From contig CAXXYG010000003.1 of assembly GCA_963666575.2 (NCBI GenBank), positions 1 to 64,000 of the forward strand: DNA of 64,000 nt, read 5' to 3'. The notes below the pieces were generated by a model. That model had not been told where the DNA came from. It was given only the letters and a program-made list of their open reading frames with translations, and searched no databases. This DNA is from JABMQB01 sp963666575. GTDB taxonomy: Bacteria > Bacteroidota > Bacteroidia > Bacteroidales > Prolixibacteraceae. Below, piece by piece: positions 1-8,155 of this stretch. The position numbers and the translations under genes were made by a program. Numbering within the stretch: position 1 is the first letter of the stretch; each line of letters starts with the position of its first letter.

Positions 1-262
1 GTAAAACCTTTTCGCCATCTATTTCTACAATTGAATACACATTTGCCGAATCATTATTTAATCCTAAAAATGATTCTTCAGTTACATTTTGCCCGTTATC
101 GCCGGGTTTAAACCGAGGCCCCAAAAAAGTATCCCAATTTTCCAAAGTAGAGCCATCAAACAATATTTTCCAATTTTCTGAGGATAATTCTTTAGAAGAT
201 GAACAACTTAAAACTATAAAAACAAGTATAAAAACTTGTGTCAACCGGTATATTTTAGGCAT
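1..262 (-). CDS. DUF1080 (3-keto-disaccharide hydrolase-like) lipoprotein, 3' end outside window
   Basis: The first 87 codons run from an ATG at 260-262 off the left edge with no stop. Residues 1-20 are a lipoprotein signal peptide (basic start, hydrophobic core, V-L-S-C20 lipobox), so the product should be anchored to a membrane facing the periplasm or surface. Just after it lies WKILFDGSTLENWDTFLG, the typical opening of the DUF1080 / 3-keto-disaccharide hydrolase fold (LFDG...L..W), a jelly-roll family often found beside sulfatases and sugar oxidoreductases in Bacteroidota. The catalytic part is not in view, so activity is inferred from the family only. No convincing promoter was identified upstream. 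Confidence 0.8.
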   Translation of the reverse strand, partial: MPKIYRLTQVFILVFIVLSCSSSKELSSENWKILFDGSTLENWDTFLGPRFKPGDNGQNVTEESFLGLNNDSANVYSIVEIDGEKVL

Positions 263-1014
263 AGTATGGTTTTATATTGATGGTTTTATTCAGTCGATTT
301 GGAATTTATGAAGGTAAAAAAAATCCCGAAATATAATTACACTAAAAAGAATTTAATATGCTTTTCTTCATGAGTCAGGATTGTCAAAATATTCAATTCA
401 TTTATAATCTCTTTGGCAGTGTTAAAAAAATAACTCACCTTTTCTTCCTCGCTACGCGTAGTTAAAGACAATAATGTTGAAGAAGTTATCTGGTAGAGCA
501 TCCTGTTAAAAAATATGGCTTCCTGTTAAAAAGGAAGATGCTGCTGTTATAGATTTGGGCTTTCCTGTTAAAATATATGCACCCCTGCTACATAAAAAGT
601 GCCCTTTGAACTACTTTTTCTTCTCCCTTTTTAACAGGGAGTTTAAAAAAGTAACAGGAAGCCAATTTTTTTAACAGGAAGTCATTTTTTTCTTACAGGA
701 AACAAAAAAAACTTAGCAGGAGGCAAAATATTCCAACAGGAAGCACTAAAAAATAAAAGGAGCCTGTTTTTTTTTAACAGGAGGCACTAAAAAAGTAAAA
801 GGGTTGTAATTTCCTAGAATAGCTTGACAGATTTATACTTTATTTATCTGAAGTGGATACATAAGTGTTAATTCTAAAATATTCATCAGTTGATTTAATT
901 CTTGCTGATTTTTATTTCATTTGATGCCTTATTCCTGAAAAGCCCTTGGGCAGTATTCAGTGTTCAATACTTAATAGGATAAAATTGTAATCTTTCGGGT
1001 TAATAAATTGAGAC
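263..1014. other. gene-free region of about 750 bp carrying a periodic array
   Basis: No plausible reading frame or RNA gene was seen. Positions 263-500 are AT-rich without obvious structure. Positions 501-803 hold the inverted periodic array described separately. Positions 804-1014 are again plain AT-rich DNA leading to the hairpin that ends the peroxiredoxin transcript. Confidence 0.7.
501..803. repeat. two-armed inverted array of ~20.5-bp degenerate units
   Basis: On the plus strand the left arm repeats TCCTGTTAAAAA-like cores starting at 501, 521, 542, 563, 583 and about 602. The right arm repeats the reverse complement, TAACAGGA-like cores, with the AACAGG/AAAGG element starting at 634, 654, 674, 695, 716, 736, 756, 777 and 798. 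Steps are 20 or 21 bp throughout, about two helical turns. Every unit also holds a 4-9 base A or T tract. Several right-arm units continue into AGC or GGC followed by A/C, and the left arm read on the minus strand gives the same AACAGGA-AGC consensus. Unit sequences differ, so this is not a simple satellite, and mixed 20/21 steps break any reading frame. No function is known to me. Confidence 0.8.
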
Positions 1015-1064
1015 AAAAAGGATTAATTAACAGGTTAGAATTAGCCTATTAATTAATCCTTTTA
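1015..1064 (-). terminator. long perfect-stem terminator after peroxiredoxin gene
   Basis: Positions 1016-1030 and 1049-1063 are exact 15-bp reverse complements (AAAAGGATTAATTAA). The stem can continue through AGGTTA/TAGCCT with one G-U pair. On the minus strand the stem ends in CCTTTTTG, fitting Rho-independent termination of the gene that stops at 1073. Confidence 0.75.
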
Positions 1065-1072
1065 AACTTGTA

Positions 1073-1714
1073 TCAGTTTTTATTTGGCTGCGAAGTAAGC
1101 CTTAAGTAAGGTTTTACCACTTTAAATCCTTTGGGAAATAACTCTACTGCCTGGTCATTCGAAACTGCCGGCACAATAACACAATCATCGCCATCATTCC
1201 AATTGGCAGGTGTAGCCACTTTATGGTAAGCTGTTAATTGAAGCGAATCAATAACCCGTAATAATTCATCAAAATTCCTACCGGTTGATGCAGGATAAAT
1301 AATAATTAATTTCACCTTTTTATCAGCTCCAATTACAAAAACTGAACGAACTGTTAATTTATCATCCGAATTAGGATGAATCATATCGTACAATGTTGCA
1401 ACTTTATTGTCTTCATCGGCAATTATTGGAAAATTAACAGTGGTATTTTGAGTTTCATTAATGTCCTTTATCCATCCATGATGTGATTCAACTCCATCAA
1501 CACTCAAAGCAACGACCTTTACGTTTCGTTTATCAAATTCGGCTTTGTATTTGGCAACAGTTCCAAGTTCAGTTGTACACACAGGTGTATAATCGGCAGG
1601 GTGGGAAAATAATATTCCCCAGCTATCGCCGAGCCAGTTATGAAAATTAATTTCGCCTTCGCTTGTTTGGGCAGTAAAGTTTGGTGCTTCATCACCTAAT
1701 CTGATTGTACTCAT
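1073..1714 (-). CDS. 1-Cys (Prx6-type) peroxiredoxin
   Basis: This 213-residue protein of the AhpC/TSA thioredoxin fold reduces hydrogen peroxide and organic hydroperoxides in the cytoplasm. The peroxidatic site is Cys46 in HPADYTPVCTTE, the signature of the Prx6 subfamily (PVCTTE), with Prx6-type DRxx-like regions and a long C-terminal domain ending near residue 213, the usual length for bacterial Prx6 enzymes. A second cysteine, Cys178 in the DGDDCV segment, is typical of this branch, but whether it acts as a resolving cysteine cannot be told from sequence. It is a single-gene unit: a strong hairpin follows it and a good Bacteroidota promoter lies about 150 bp upstream. Family assignment is firm; the physiological reductant is unknown. 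Confidence 0.95.
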   Translation of the reverse strand: MSTIRLGDEAPNFTAQTSEGEINFHNWLGDSWGILFSHPADYTPVCTTELGTVAKYKAEFDKRNVKVVALSVDGVESHHGWIKDINETQNTTVNFPIIADEDNKVATLYDMIHPNSDDKLTVRSVFVIGADKKVKLIIIYPASTGRNFDELLRVIDSLQLTAYHKVATPANWNDGDDCVIVPAVSNDQAVELFPKGFKVVKPYLRLTSQPNKN

Positions 1715-1867
1715 TTTTTAAATCTTTAATGATTAATAATTGTTTTCTGACTTAATGAAGTATGAATAAAATGTCAATAGACATATCATTCAAGCTTCAG
1801 TCCTTTTTATCTCAAATAAATTCAACATTGTTTCCCTAGAACAATGAATTAGCGGGAATTGTTCGTG

Positions 1868-1898
1868 CAAATCTATAGAGGAATCAAAGACATAACAA
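1868..1898 (-). promoter_or_regulatory. candidate Bacteroidota promoter for peroxiredoxin gene
   Basis: Read on the minus strand this is TTG (1896-1898), 20 bases, then TAGATTTG (1868-1875), matching the Bacteroidota -33 TTG / -7 TAnnTTTG consensus. It would give a leader of about 145 nt before the ATG at 1714. The remaining intergenic DNA (1715-2062) shows no gene. Confidence 0.5.
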
Positions 1899-2062
1899 TC
1901 ATTTTGCACCAATGATTAAATCGAAGAAAAAAGCAAAATCAAATACAATTCTTACATGAAGTTTGTACTAAATGTTGAAAAGAAGTACAAATGGCCTTTA
2001 TATTTCAAATTTTGTGGCAGAATATTTAATCTGGGGATTATAAACTTAAATCTTTCAGGATA

Positions 2063-2092
2063 ATAAAAAAACCCGGCTAAATAACAGCCGGG
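2063..2092 (-). terminator. sucCD terminator
   Basis: CCCGGCT (2072-2078) and AGCCGGG (2086-2092) form a 7-bp GC-rich stem with a 7-nt loop; on the minus strand it is followed by a T tract (complement of 2063-2071). It lies 31 bp past the sucD stop codon. Confidence 0.9.
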
Positions 2093-2122
2093 CCATACTA
2101 TATATGTATTAACAGTAAAATT

Positions 2123-2995
2123 CTATTTTGCCATTTTAGCTTTTAATAAACCTGGCAATTCCGATGGTTCTTTGGCTACAGGCACACCTGCCGCTGCAAA
2201 AGCTTTAACTTTTTCTTCGGCAGTACCTGAACCACTTGAGATGATTGCTCCGGCATGGCCCATACGTTTTCCCGAAGGCGCTGTTTGTCCGGCGATAAAT
2301 GCCACCACAGGTTTAGTCATTTTTTCTTTGATAAAAGTAGCTGCTTGCTCTTCGGCATCGCCACCAATTTCACCAATTAAAACAACACCTTCAGTTTCAG
2401 GGTCGTTTTCATACATTTCCAGTAAGTCAAGGAAATATAATCCTGAAACAGCATCACCACCAATACCTACACAGGTTGTTTGCCCCATTCCGGCTTCAGT
2501 TAACATATTCACTACTTCGTAAGTTAATGTGCCACTTCGTGAAATAAGGCCTACATTTCCTTTTTTGAAAATACCAGCAGGCAAAATTCCTACCAATGCT
2601 TCACCCGGAGTAATTAATCCCGGGCAATTGGCACCAACCATTTTTGTTCCGTTGGCTTTTAAAATAGGAGTCACTTTAATCATGTCCTGAACCGGCACAT
2701 GTTCGGTGATGCATACCACTAAGTCGACTCCAGCAAAACTGGCTTCCATAATAGCGTCGGCAGCAAAAGGCGCCGGCACAAAAATGATTGAAACATTGGC
2801 TCCTGTTGCTTTTACAGCCTCTTCAGCAGTATTAAAGATAGGCACACCACTGACTTCCTGTCCTCCTTTTCCTGGTGAAACACCGGCAACAATATTGGTA
2901 CCATATTCTTTCATTTTTTCGGTATGAAAACCGCCATCGCGTCCGGTAATTCCCTGAACAACTAATTTTGTGTCTTTATTTATTAGAATACTCAT
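2123..2995 (-). CDS. sucD: succinyl-CoA ligase (ADP/GDP-forming) subunit alpha
   Basis: The 290-residue alpha subunit of the TCA-cycle enzyme that interconverts succinyl-CoA and succinate with nucleotide phosphorylation. The N-terminal CoA-binding Rossmann domain starts with the family motif KLVVQGITGRDGGFH, and the C-terminal ligase domain carries the phosphohistidine His247 in GHAGAIISSGSG. Length equals the E. coli homologue. It follows sucC after 23 bp, so the two subunits are made from one transcript in beta-alpha order, ended by the hairpin at 2063-2092. Confidence 0.97.
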   Translation of the reverse strand: MSILINKDTKLVVQGITGRDGGFHTEKMKEYGTNIVAGVSPGKGGQEVSGVPIFNTAEEAVKATGANVSIIFVPAPFAADAIMEASFAGVDLVVCITEHVPVQDMIKVTPILKANGTKMVGANCPGLITPGEALVGILPAGIFKKGNVGLISRSGTLTYEVVNMLTEAGMGQTTCVGIGGDAVSGLYFLDLLEMYENDPETEGVVLIGEIGGDAEEQAATFIKEKMTKPVVAFIAGQTAPSGKRMGHAGAIISSGSGTAEEKVKAFAAAGVPVAKEPSELPGLLKAKMAK

Positions 2996-3018
2996 TTGTT
3001 ACTTCTTTTGGCTTTACA

Positions 3019-4152
3019 CTAATTTTGACTTAATTCAATGGCTTTCTGAGCGGCTTCGCTCATGGTATTAACCGTTGGTAATCCCTTTTCTTTTAATATC
3101 TCAAGGCCTTCTTTGGCATTGGTACCTGAAAGTCGGATAACAATTGGAATTTCTGTTTTAATGCGGTCGAGGGCTATAATTAAACCACGCGCCACATCGT
3201 CGCATCGTGTAATTCCACCAAAAATATTAATCATTACAGTTTTAACATTTTTGTCGCTCAACAGGATATTCATAGCTTCTACTACTTTATCAGGATTTGA
3301 GGAACCACCAATATCAAGGAAGTTGGCAGGATCGCCACCATACAGTTTAATCATATCCATGGTTGCCATTGCTAGTCCGGCACCGTTAACCATACAGCCA
3401 ATATTACCATCTAATTTAATGTACGACAAACCATTTTCATTGGCGTCAATTTCTTTCTGTTCATCTACACCCACTTCGCGCATTTCCAAAATTTCTTTTT
3501 GGCGGAAAAGTGCATTATCGTCAAAATTCATTTTCCCATCAATAGCTAACACTTTTTTATCAGGAGTTAGTACCAACGGATTGATTTCTGCCAACGAACA
3601 ATCAGTGGCAACATACAATTCATAAAGTTTTTTCAAAATGACTGCAGTCTGCCTGGCTTGTTTAATATCGGGCATTAATTGCAATGCCACCTGGCGTGCC
3701 TGCCAATCCATCAATCCGGTTGAAGGGCTAATAGCCAATTTAATAATCTTCTCGGGTGAAACTTTAGCTACTTCTTCAATCTCTACTCCACCTTCAGCAC
3801 TGGCCATCAACGTTACCGATTTGGTATTCCGGTCGTTAATTAATCCTACATAAAATTCTTTCTCAATGTCAACAGCATCGGCAACCAGTATTTTTTCAAC
3901 AGTTAATCCTTTGATATCCATTCCCAGAATTTGCCTGGCTTTCTCAACCACTTCGGCTTTGGTTTTGGCTAGTTTTACACCACCTGCTTTTCCGCGTCCA
4001 CCAACATGAACTTGTGCTTTTACTACTTTTAACCGGCCATTATCGGCCACATTATTTTCCACTTCTTCTACCGTATAACATAATACATCATCCGGTACAG
4101 GAATCCCGTACTTCCTGAATAAATTTCGAGCTTGATATTCGTGAATTTTCAT
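3019..4152 (-). CDS. sucC: succinyl-CoA ligase subunit beta
   Basis: This 377-residue beta subunit holds the ATP-grasp nucleotide-binding domain and contributes the specificity for ADP or GDP. The start is placed at the ATG of MKIHEYQARNLFRKYGIP, the invariant beginning of SucC; the frame stays open upstream to a TTG at 4209 but those residues match nothing. Visible motifs are VKAQVHVGGRGKAGGVK (ATP-grasp glycine loop), the LAEINPLVL acidic motif for Mg-nucleotide binding and INIFGGITRCD of the ligase-CoA domain. First gene of the sucCD operon; the 413-bp region upstream presumably holds its promoter. Confidence 0.97.
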   Translation of the reverse strand: MKIHEYQARNLFRKYGIPVPDDVLCYTVEEVENNVADNGRLKVVKAQVHVGGRGKAGGVKLAKTKAEVVEKARQILGMDIKGLTVEKILVADAVDIEKEFYVGLINDRNTKSVTLMASAEGGVEIEEVAKVSPEKIIKLAISPSTGLMDWQARQVALQLMPDIKQARQTAVILKKLYELYVATDCSLAEINPLVLTPDKKVLAIDGKMNFDDNALFRQKEILEMREVGVDEQKEIDANENGLSYIKLDGNIGCMVNGAGLAMATMDMIKLYGGDPANFLDIGGSSNPDKVVEAMNILLSDKNVKTVMINIFGGITRCDDVARGLIIALDRIKTEIPIVIRLSGTNAKEGLEILKEKGLPTVNTMSEAAQKAIELSQN

Positions 4153-4565
4153 ACAACTACTATTAGAATCAATATATCTATAATTTAAGTATAAATGTTT
4201 TATTAACAAATCTTTCGGCCACTAATCATCCTAAAAAACAAAAAAGAACACTTATCAGAGATTTTTCCCTGATTTTCTTCTACACACTTAAAAATCTATT
4301 TCCCGATATGGTTTTCGAACATCTGAAGTTTTAATTCGACCTGTCAAAAATAGATAAAATAATTGCAAATGTAATTATCCAACTACATAGATTTGTATGA
4401 CAAATAACAGTTTAGAGCAAAACAAAATAAAATAGGCACAAAAAGATATCTAAATCAAGGCAAAAACAGATCATTTACCTCCCTTTTTTTAATAATCAGT
4501 AATAATTAGCTTTATATGAAAACAAATTTTTTAGTTAGATTTGCACATCCTTTATAAAAAATCAG
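4153..4565. other. divergent intergenic region between sucC and SIS gene
   Basis: About 410 bp of AT-rich DNA between two divergently transcribed genes. No gene was seen. CAAATGTA at 4366-4373 and CAAAAATA at 4345-4352 are reverse-complement matches to TAnnTTTG and could be -7 elements for sucCD, but neither has a well-spaced TTG. No RNA element was recognised. Confidence 0.5.
4536..4543 (+). promoter_or_regulatory. candidate -7 element for SIS-isochorismatase operon
   Basis: TAGATTTG matches TAnnTTTG and lies 22 bases before the ATG at 4566. The -33 region near 4511 reads TTTA, a weak match. Confidence 0.4.
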
Positions 4566-5201
4566 ATGTTAGATACAGTTAAAAATGTAATTGTAAAAGA
4601 AGCTCTTGCAATTAGCAAAATTCCGGTAACAGAGGAATACAACAAAGCCATTGAAATAATTCATACTAAAATACATAAAAAGAAAGGCAAGCTGGTTGCA
4701 AGCGGCATGGGGAAAGCAGGGCAAATAGCCGCAAACATTGCGACAACATTTAGTTCAACAGGTACTCCGGCGGTTTTTTTACATCCCAGCGATGCCCAAC
4801 ATGGCGATTTAGGTGTTATACAGGAAAATGATGTTCTGTTAGTGATATCAAATTCAGGAAAAACCCGTGAAATATTGGAACTTATTGAATTAACAGCAAA
4901 ATTATATGCTAATATTCCTTTGATAGTTATATCCGGAAATCCACGGAGTATATTAGCTAATAAAGCAAATGCCTTTTTATACACCGGAAATCCTGATGAA
5001 GTTTGCACTTTGGGCTTAACGCCAAGTACATCAACCACAACAATGACTGTTATTGGTGATGCTTTGGTTGTATCAATGATGCAAAAGATCAAATTTTCAA
5101 ATGAAGACTACTCAAAACGCCACCATGGAGGATACCTGGGTGATAAATCACGGGAAAATGCTTTAAAAAATCAAAATTCCCAAAATACAGATCATAAGTA
5201 A
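4566..5201 (+). CDS. SIS-domain sugar-phosphate isomerase, KpsF/KdsD-like without CBS domains
   Basis: A 211-residue cytoplasmic protein made of one SIS domain. It has the signature blocks of D-arabinose-5-phosphate isomerases (KdsD/KpsF/GutQ), which convert ribulose-5-P to arabinose-5-P for Kdo synthesis: HPSDAQHGDLG, SNSGKTREI, GLTPSTSTTTMTVIGDAL and the closing RHHGGYLG. KdsD-type enzymes are usually about 320 residues with two C-terminal CBS domains; here the protein stops after the SIS domain with a short polar tail, as in the short form common in Bacteroidota. The isomerase assignment is by family; another phosphosugar substrate is possible. It is coupled to the next gene, whose ATG follows its stop by 2 bp. 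Confidence 0.85.
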   Translation: MLDTVKNVIVKEALAISKIPVTEEYNKAIEIIHTKIHKKKGKLVASGMGKAGQIAANIATTFSSTGTPAVFLHPSDAQHGDLGVIQENDVLLVISNSGKTREILELIELTAKLYANIPLIVISGNPRSILANKANAFLYTGNPDEVCTLGLTPSTSTTTMTVIGDALVVSMMQKIKFSNEDYSKRHHGGYLGDKSRENALKNQNSQNTDHK

Positions 5202-5203
5202 TA

Positions 5204-5746
5204 ATGAGAATTATCAGAGAAGATACAATCGGATTAGTAATCGATATTCAGGACAGGTTATTGCCGGTAATGGCAAATAAAGTGAGTTTGCTTAAAAACT
5301 GCCAGATTTTAATTAAAGGATTGCAGGAACTTGCTATTCCTTTATTAATAACCCAACAGTACACAAAAGGATTGGGTGAAACAAATATTGAAATAAAATC
5401 AGCCGTCGACAATTTTACCTACATCGAAAAAAGTGAATTTAGTTGTTGCGACACCCCTTCTTTCGCTGCGAAATTAAGTGAACTTACCACCAAAAACGTA
5501 ATCATTTGTGGGATTGAAGCACATGTATGCGTATTACAAACAGCCATTGATTTAAAATCGTCGGGTTATAATCCAATAATTGTAATGGATTGTATTTCAT
5601 CGCGCCTGGCTGAAAATATTAAATTGGCAAAAGAGCGGTTTCGGTTCGAAAGTATAATGATGACTTCATATGAATCACTTTTATTTGAATTAACAAGGAC
5701 TTCATCGGCTCCTGAATTTAAAGCTATTTCGAAACTCATAAAATAA
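5204..5746 (+). CDS. isochorismatase-family cysteine hydrolase
   Basis: A 180-residue hydrolase of the isochorismatase-like superfamily, probably cytoplasmic. The catalytic triad pattern is visible: Asp14 in LVIDIQDRL, a Lys in YIEKSEFS, and the nucleophile Cys in ICGIEAHVCVLQTA. Within the superfamily it resembles the small YcaC/nicotinamidase-like hydrolases, but the zinc-binding motif of true nicotinamidases is not obvious, so the substrate is unknown. The 2-bp spacing from the SIS isomerase gene indicates one operon. Confidence 0.85.
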   Translation: MRIIREDTIGLVIDIQDRLLPVMANKVSLLKNCQILIKGLQELAIPLLITQQYTKGLGETNIEIKSAVDNFTYIEKSEFSCCDTPSFAAKLSELTTKNVIICGIEAHVCVLQTAIDLKSSGYNPIIVMDCISSRLAENIKLAKERFRFESIMMTSYESLLFELTRTSSAPEFKAISKLIK

Positions 5747-5886
5747 TTATACACATTCAAATTCCACTTATTGTAGCGCTATTTTTGTTTATAGTTTGTT
5801 GATAAAGTCTGATGTGAAAAAGATTATTTATCATATAAAACTCATACTTTGGAAAGCCAATTTATATACTATAAAACCAAAACCTT

Positions 5887-7293
5887 ATGAGTGGATTTTT
5901 CGGTACTATTTCCAAAACTGATTGTGTTACAGAAGTGTTTTATGGAACAGATTATCATTCGCACCTTGGAACTAAAAGAGCAGGGTTAGCTTTTACAAAC
6001 AGTTCCTCTGAATTTCAAAGAGCCATTCACAGTTTGGAAGATGGGTATTTCAGAAATAAATTTGAAGATGACATCAGTAAATTTCATGGCACTTGCGGTA
6101 TTGGAGTCATTAGCGATACCGAGGCTCAGCCAATTGTTGTCAATTCTCACCTTGGGAAATTTGCTATTGCCACTGTATCGAAAATAATAAATGCTGATGA
6201 ACTGGAACAAAAGTTCCTGAATAATCACCAACATTTTTCAGAAACAAGCCAGGGAAGTGTCAACCAAACCGAACTGGTTGCTATGTTAATTACCGAAAAA
6301 AATGATTTTGTTTCAGGAATCGAAAATGTTTACAATTCAATAAAAGGGTCGTGTTCAATTCTTATTTTATCTAATAATACCATAATAGCTGCCCGCGACA
6401 AACTCGGAAGAACACCTATTGTTTTAGGAAAAAAAGAGGGTGCTCATGCCCTGGCTTCTGAAAGTTGCTCGTTTTCGAATCTTAATTTTAAGGTAGAAAA
6501 ATTCCTGGGGCCAGGAGAAATAATTCAAGTAACCGCAGACGGATACACTCAATTAAGAAAACCCAATGAAAAGATGCAGGTTTGCTCATTTTTATGGGTT
6601 TATTATGGATACCCTCCTTCGTTTTACGAAGGGATTAATGTGGATGTGTCGCGTTATAAATGTGGGGCAGCACTGGCAAAAAAAGATAACGTCGAAGCCG
6701 ATTTTGTAGCTGGCATTCCTGATTCAGGTGTTGGCCATGCTATTGGTTACAGCAATGAAAAGAAAATGGCATATGCCCGGCCATATACTAAATACACACC
6801 CACTTGGCCTCGCAGTTTTATGCCTCAAAACCAACATACTCGTGACCTGGTTGCAAAAATGAAATTAATTCCCAACGAATCATTAATTAAAGACAAAAGA
6901 GGTATTTTCCTTGACGATTCGATTGTTAGAGGAACTCAATTAAAAGATAATACGAGGGATTTGCACAACGCCGGAATCAAAGAAGTTCATATGCGGATTG
7001 CCTGCCCACCTCTCACCTACCCGTGCGAATTTTTAAACTTTTCGAGCTCAAGGACAACACGTGAATTAGCAACCCGCACTGCCATTCACCAATTAGAAGG
7101 AACTGAAAATGTTGACCTTTCGAAATATTCCGATCCAAAAACTGAAGAGTATAAAAGAATGGTAGAACAAATTCGAAAAAACCTTGGATTAACATCACTT
7201 CAATTTCAGGAATTAGAAGATTTAGTTAACGCAATTGGGTTGCCAAAAGAAAAACTGTGTACCCATTGTTGGGATGGTTCAAGTTATTTTTAG
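5887..7293 (+). CDS. PurF-like class II amidotransferase-phosphoribosyltransferase with Ser in place of Cys nucleophile
   Basis: A 468-residue protein with an N-terminal Ntn-type glutamine amidotransferase domain (about 1-230) and a C-terminal type I phosphoribosyltransferase domain (about 255-440). PurF makes phosphoribosylamine from PRPP and glutamine. The PRPP-binding loop is intact (LDDSIVRGT, 342-350). The mature N-terminus, Cys in PurF, reads M-S-G-F-F-G here; the nearest cysteine is Cys13 in ISKTDC, and there is no upstream in-frame alternative start giving Met-Cys. The tail LCTHCWDG keeps two cysteines. It could use ammonia, act as a Ser-type Ntn hydrolase, or be a regulatory paralogue. 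Monocistronic in appearance. Confidence 0.85.
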   Translation: MSGFFGTISKTDCVTEVFYGTDYHSHLGTKRAGLAFTNSSSEFQRAIHSLEDGYFRNKFEDDISKFHGTCGIGVISDTEAQPIVVNSHLGKFAIATVSKIINADELEQKFLNNHQHFSETSQGSVNQTELVAMLITEKNDFVSGIENVYNSIKGSCSILILSNNTIIAARDKLGRTPIVLGKKEGAHALASESCSFSNLNFKVEKFLGPGEIIQVTADGYTQLRKPNEKMQVCSFLWVYYGYPPSFYEGINVDVSRYKCGAALAKKDNVEADFVAGIPDSGVGHAIGYSNEKKMAYARPYTKYTPTWPRSFMPQNQHTRDLVAKMKLIPNESLIKDKRGIFLDDSIVRGTQLKDNTRDLHNAGIKEVHMRIACPPLTYPCEFLNFSSSRTTRELATRTAIHQLEGTENVDLSKYSDPKTEEYKRMVEQIRKNLGLTSLQFQELEDLVNAIGLPKEKLCTHCWDGSSYF

Positions 7294-7326
7294 GATTCTG
7301 ACGAATACTTTGTATATAAAATTGTG

Positions 7327-7334
7327 TAATTTTG
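7327..7334 (+). promoter_or_regulatory. candidate -7 element for MBL-fold gene
   Basis: TAATTTTG fits TAnnTTTG and lies 24 bases before the ATG at 7359. The nearest upstream TTTG is closer than the usual 19-base spacing, so the call is tentative. Confidence 0.35.
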
Positions 7335-7358
7335 CCCCGGGAAATAAATTATTTTTGA

Positions 7359-8120
7359 ATGATTCAAATTTGTGCACTGGCGTCGGGAAGTAACGGTAAT
7401 TGTTATTATGTAGGGAATGAGAAGGAAGCCATATTAGTTGACGCTGGTATTTCAACCAAACAGATTTTATTGCGTATGAAATCAAAAAACCTTGATCCTT
7501 CGTTGATTCGGGCTGTTTTTATTTCGCATGAACATTCGGACCACATACGTGGGGCAAAATATTTTGAAAAACGAATGAATGTCCCCATTTATATGACTTC
7601 ACGTACCTATTATTCACTTTATTCCAACTTTAAACCTTTCTACCCAAAATTTTTTGAACCTGGAGATGCTGTCACCATCGATTCATTTAAAATTCAAACA
7701 TTCCTAAAAAACCACGATGCTACCCAACCATGCTCTTTTAGAGTTGAATACAATGGAATTAGCATTGGTGTTTTTACCGATTTAGGTATTGCCTGCGAAA
7801 ATGTTACAACCCAATTACAACAATGCCAGGCATTATTCCTTGAAACCAACTACGATGAAGAGATGCTTAAAAATGGGCCTTACCCTTTTTACCTTAAAAA
7901 ACGAGTAGCCTCCCAAGTTGGCCACTTATCGAACAATCAAGCATTGGAGTTGCTGAAAGGGCATGCCAACAAATCGTTGCAGCACGTTTTCCTAAGTCAT
8001 ATTTCGGCACAAAACAATACCCCTGAATTGGCTTTAAAAACATTATCACCTTTGCAGAGTAAATATACGCTTCAAAGCACATCGCGTCATGAACCAAGCG
8101 AGGTTATAGAAATTTCCTAA
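7359..8120 (+). CDS. metallo-beta-lactamase-fold hydrolase, YycJ/WalJ-like
   Basis: A 253-residue cytoplasmic hydrolase of the metallo-beta-lactamase superfamily. The first line, ICALASGSNGNCYYVG, and the metal motif HEHSDH (residues 57-62) are those of the YycJ/WalJ subfamily, proposed to be 5'-3' DNA exonucleases linked to repair; further metal ligands are expected at the D of FTDLG and the H of the FLSHIS segment near the C-terminus. It stands alone, converging on the aspartate kinase gene with only 35 bp between stop codons; that gap contains an imperfect AAAATATTCT/AGAATTTTA hairpin that could stop both transcripts. The nuclease role is from family knowledge, not from this sequence. Confidence 0.88.
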   Translation: MIQICALASGSNGNCYYVGNEKEAILVDAGISTKQILLRMKSKNLDPSLIRAVFISHEHSDHIRGAKYFEKRMNVPIYMTSRTYYSLYSNFKPFYPKFFEPGDAVTIDSFKIQTFLKNHDATQPCSFRVEYNGISIGVFTDLGIACENVTTQLQQCQALFLETNYDEEMLKNGPYPFYLKKRVASQVGHLSNNQALELLKGHANKSLQHVFLSHISAQNNTPELALKTLSPLQSKYTLQSTSRHEPSEVIEIS

Positions 8121-8155
8121 AACAATCCCTGCTAAAATATTCTTAAAACAGAATT

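Noticed and set aside
501..803. CRISPR array
   Set aside because: Repeat cores are 8-12 bp, degenerate and occur in both orientations with 20-21 bp steps; there is no constant direct repeat of 25-40 bp with unique spacers, and no cas genes are in the window.
2172..2522. 116-codon plus-strand ORF antisense to sucD
   Set aside because: Fully inside sucD, low-complexity Ser/Pro-type translation typical of a shadow frame, no family motif.
8121..8155. Strong terminator between the MBL-fold gene and lysC
   Set aside because: The hairpin AAAATATTCT/AGAATTTTA is imperfect and AT-only, too weak to list as a separate confident feature.
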